Part shown: in pieces, positions 13,520 to 14,830 of the stretch | Layout of the letters: the number at the start of each line of letters is the position of its first letter | Numbering within the stretch: the first letter of the stretch is position 1 | From: Deltaproteobacteria bacterium | GTDB taxonomy: Bacteria > Myxococcota_A > UBA9160 > JAFDET01 | Length of the DNA: 14,830 nt | Reading direction: 5' to 3' | NCBI GenBank assembly: GCA_019310195.1 | Contig: JAFDET010000053.1 | Span: 1-14,830, forward strand | The notes under the pieces: generated by a model | Told to the model about the DNA's origin: nothing | Seen by the model: only the letters and a program-made list of their open reading frames with translations | Database searches by the model: none | Made by a program: the position numbers and the translations under genes

Positions 13520-13959
13520 CCCTTCTCCCGCGGGCCGACGACCCGGCCGTGCAGGAGCGAGTGATAGCGCCAGCGGCCCGGCATGTGCGAGGACACGGCC
13601 CCGATGGCGATCGTCAGGGTCAGCAGCGGAACCGCCAGGACCGGGCGCGCCTGGGCCAGGACCACCAGCCCGATCTTCAGCAGGGTCGCCACACCCCGCA
13701 CCTGCACCAGCCAGATCGGCGCCCGCACGGCCTCCAGGACCATCAGGGCCGTGCCCGTACCGACCGTGGCCGCCAGCGCCGGGGCCAGCCGCTCCACGGG
13801 GATTCCATGGACGTGGCCCCCATAGAACGCACCAAAGGCGATCAGGTGGGCCGTGCGCAGCAGGGTCCGCCACAGCCGGACGTTGGGGATGGGGTTTGGG
13901 CCCGACTCGAGCCACCCGGGGCCCTTCTGGGTCGGCGGCTGCGACTCCTCCTCGGCCAT
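13516..13959 (-). CDS. Small four-helix membrane protein, histidine-rich, function unknown
   Basis: A 147-residue protein with a polar N-terminus (about 35 residues) and four hydrophobic helices. The first begins RTAHLIAFGAFYGGH, similar in wording to helix 1 of the neighbouring cytochrome (HTAHLIATLVLL). Histidines sit at the helix ends (GGHVHG, SSHMPG, RYHSLLHG) and could bind heme or metal, but the family is not recognised. It overlaps the cytochrome b gene by ATGA, so the two are probably partners in one membrane module. ATG 13959 has no ribosome site; the alternative in-frame ATG 14010 lies inside regulatory box D. With box D at a class II activator position, the transcript would begin almost exactly at 13959-13962, so leaderless translation is a reasonable explanation. 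Confidence 0.75.
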   Translation of the reverse strand: MAEEESQPPTQKGPGWLESGPNPIPNVRLWRTLLRTAHLIAFGAFYGGHVHGIPVERLAPALAATVGTGTALMVLEAVRAPIWLVQVRGVATLLKIGLVVLAQARPVLAVPLLTLTIAIGAVSSHMPGRWRYHSLLHGRVVGPREKG

Positions 13960-13995
13960 GGCGCGAAGCCTAGCGGCGACGCCCCCCTCCCTGGA

Positions 13996-14011
13996 TATGA
14001 CCCCGGTCATG
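13996..14011. promoter_or_regulatory. Fnr-type palindrome (box D) between the membrane genes and mobB
   Basis: TATGACCCCGGTCATG has a perfect ATGAC-N4-GTCAT core (13997-14010). It sits alone in the divergent gap, about 44 bases (centre) from the minus-strand start at 13959 and about 71 from the plus-strand GTG at 14075. At -41.5 spacing, the plus transcript would start near 14045 with TACCGT (14033-14038) as a -10 candidate. The minus transcript would start near 13962 with TAGGCT (13967-13972 on the minus strand) as a -10 candidate. It probably co-activates the cytochrome and mobB-gamma units. Confidence 0.72.
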
Positions 14012-14065
14012 CGGGCGTTTTCGAGCCTGCCGTACCGTCCTCGCATGGACCGCGGCCCCTTGCTT

Positions 14066-14072
14066 GGAGGAG
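14066..14072 (+). promoter_or_regulatory. Ribosome binding site for mobB (GTG start)
   Basis: GGAGGAG lies just before GTG 14075 (the GGAGG core is four bases from it). This supports the GTG over ATG 14045, which has no ribosome site. Confidence 0.6.
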
Positions 14073-14074
14073 AC

Positions 14075-14650
14075 GTGAAGCGTCGAGACGAGCCGTTCGT
14101 GGTCGGCGTGGTCGGGAACTCCGGGGTGGGCAAGACCACCTTGCTGGAGGAGCTGATCCCCGAGCTGACGGGTCGGGGACTGGCGATCGGGGTGGTGAAG
14201 CACGCCTCTCACGGCTTCGACGTGGACCGGCCCGGCAAGGACTCCCAGCGCCTCTACGCGTCCGGCCCCGTGGCGGTCGCCCTGGCCTCGGATACCCAGG
14301 TCGCAACCTTCGTGCGCCCGGAACGCGACTCGCGCGTGTCACTCGCAGGCGCCATGGCCGGGCTGCCGCCGGGCCTCGACGTGGTCCTGGTGGAGGGCTT
14401 CGCCTGGGAGCCGATCCCGCGCTTCGTGCTGGTGGGCCCGGGCCAGACGCCGCGCCGCGAGCACCAGGAGTCCGGGCCGGCGCTGCGCATCGTCGAGGTC
14501 GCGGAACCGCCGGCGGGCACCAAGCCCGTCTACGCCCGCAACCTGGTCCGCGAAATCGCGCTGGAGATCGTGCGCCGTCTCCGCCCGCGGGCGGTGCCGG
14601 ACAAAGACGTACGGCCCCCTGCCGTCTTGTCGGAGTCACGCTGTGCGTGA
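14075..14650 (+). CDS. mobB: Molybdopterin-guanine dinucleotide biosynthesis adapter protein MobB
   Basis: A 191-residue GTP-binding protein with a Walker A loop at residues 14-22 (GNSGVGKTT). The MobB signature KHASHGFDVDRPGKDSQR (residues 42-59) follows, and then LVEGF. MobB assists MobA in attaching the nucleotide to molybdopterin, making the bis-MGD cofactor that DMSO-reductase-family enzymes need, in the cytoplasm before Tat export. Its place directly upstream of the gamma subunit ties it to maturation of the alpha subunits here. The C-terminal tail after about residue 170 is basic and Pro-rich and looks unconserved. The start is GTG 14075 by its ribosome site; ATG 14045 is the alternative, and would suit a leaderless transcript from box D. 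Confidence 0.93.
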   Translation: MKRRDEPFVVGVVGNSGVGKTTLLEELIPELTGRGLAIGVVKHASHGFDVDRPGKDSQRLYASGPVAVALASDTQVATFVRPERDSRVSLAGAMAGLPPGLDVVLVEGFAWEPIPRFVLVGPGQTPRREHQESGPALRIVEVAEPPAGTKPVYARNLVREIALEIVRRLRPRAVPDKDVRPPAVLSESRCA

Positions 14651-14651
14651 C
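14635..14651 (+). other. Hairpin at the mobB stop codon, between mobB and the gamma gene
   Basis: GTCACGC and GCGTGAC pair perfectly (7 bp) around a TGT loop, overlapping the mobB stop (14648-14650) and ending 7 bases before the gamma ribosome site. No T-run follows. It could be an attenuator, an RNA processing or stability element that sets the gamma level, or chance. Confidence 0.4.
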
Positions 14652-14658
14652 GCCCGTT

Positions 14659-14664
14659 AGGAGG
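14659..14664 (+). promoter_or_regulatory. Ribosome binding site of the gamma subunit
   Basis: AGGAGG ends seven bases before ATG 14672, an ideal spacing that defines this start. Confidence 0.75.
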
Positions 14665-14671
14665 ACTCGTC

Positions 14672-14830
14672 ATGGAAGCTCGTTTCAGCGCCGGAACCGA
14701 TCTGGAGAAGCTGCTGCAGCCCGAGGGCGCCGCGTGGTCCGGGGTTCGTGCGGAGCGGGTGAAGCTGGAAGGGACGCCGGCCGCGCTGCAGCCGACGGAG
14801 TTGATTCGCACGGCCTGGGCGGACAAGCCG
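14672..14830 (+). CDS. Heme-binding gamma subunit, ethylbenzene dehydrogenase type, N-terminal part
   Basis: The frame is open to the window edge, giving the first 53 residues. They begin MEARFSAGTDLEKLLQPEGA, and continue with AAWSGVRAERVKLEGTPAALQPTELIRTAW. The pattern of a short leaderless start, a 'W' after the L-x-P-x-x segment and an alternating strand with 'P' matches how EbdC/DdhC/SerC-type b-heme gamma subunits begin (recalled family knowledge). That domain holds one heme b by Met and Lys ligands, which would lie beyond the edge. No signal peptide is seen; the protein could be carried out with a Tat-bearing alpha subunit, as thought for EbdC. Together with the beta and alpha genes it completes an alpha-beta-gamma enzyme. 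Confidence 0.7.
   Translation, partial: MEARFSAGTDLEKLLQPEGAAWSGVRAERVKLEGTPAALQPTELIRTAWADKP

Noticed and set aside
14581..14594. Perfect 14-bp palindrome CCGCCCGCGGGCGG
   Set aside because: It lies inside the mobB coding end, is made only of G and C, and has no relation to the box family; such palindromes are expected in very GC-rich DNA.
1..14830. CRISPR arrays, tRNA or rRNA genes, insertion sequences
   Set aside because: No regularly spaced repeats, no tRNA-like or rRNA segments and no transposase motifs were seen by eye on either strand.

Overview
The window is very GC-rich DNA with tightly packed, mostly overlapping or near-abutting genes. Tat-type signal peptides on two large redox subunits point to a Gram-negative bacterium with a periplasm. 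Gene content (a type II DMSO-reductase-family molybdoenzyme locus, a Cys-free Fnr-like regulator, a hemerythrin, cytochrome b) suggests facultative or strict anaerobic respiration or hydroxylation chemistry. A deltaproteobacterium/Myxococcota-like or similar high-GC lineage is a guess; nothing here fixes the taxon.

Layout. On the left, on the minus strand, are the N-terminal part of a radical SAM enzyme (1-291) and a hemerythrin-domain protein (328-759). Divergent to them is a Crp/Fnr-family regulator (798-1496). A long plus-strand unit follows: a Tat-exported molybdopterin alpha subunit broken by a 10-bp tandem duplication (1608-4458), an iron-sulfur beta subunit (4468-5493), a second alpha subunit without a signal peptide (5490-8264), a SAM methyltransferase (8285-8914), an MFS transporter (8911-10140) and a third, Tat-signal-bearing alpha subunit (10142-12973). 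Convergent to this is a two-gene minus-strand unit of integral membrane proteins: a cytochrome b561-like protein (12989-13519) and a small four-helix protein (13516-13959). On the right, on the plus strand, are mobB (14075-14650) and the start of an ethylbenzene-dehydrogenase-type heme-binding gamma subunit (14672 to the window edge).

How it fits together (inference). The locus carries the parts of an EbdABC/SerABC/DdhABC-type heterotrimer: catalytic alpha (three versions), one electron-transfer beta with three 4Fe-4S sites and one probable 3Fe-4S site, and a gamma. It also has a cofactor gene (mobB) and membrane cytochromes that could pass electrons to or from quinones. The substrate cannot be read from the sequence. 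The family oxidises or hydroxylates hydrocarbons and steroids, oxidises dimethylsulfide, or reduces selenate, chlorate or nitrate.

The most notable pattern is a family of 14-16-bp palindromes of form ATGA(C/T)-N4-(G/A)TCAT. They lie in the hemerythrin/regulator gap, before the first alpha gene and in the cytochrome/mobB divergent gap, with a weaker copy at the junction of the two membrane genes. The regulator's recognition helix (V-E-T-A-I-R) is of the type that reads TGA half-sites, so the whole locus looks like one local regulon. No gene-free stretch exceeds 300 bases.
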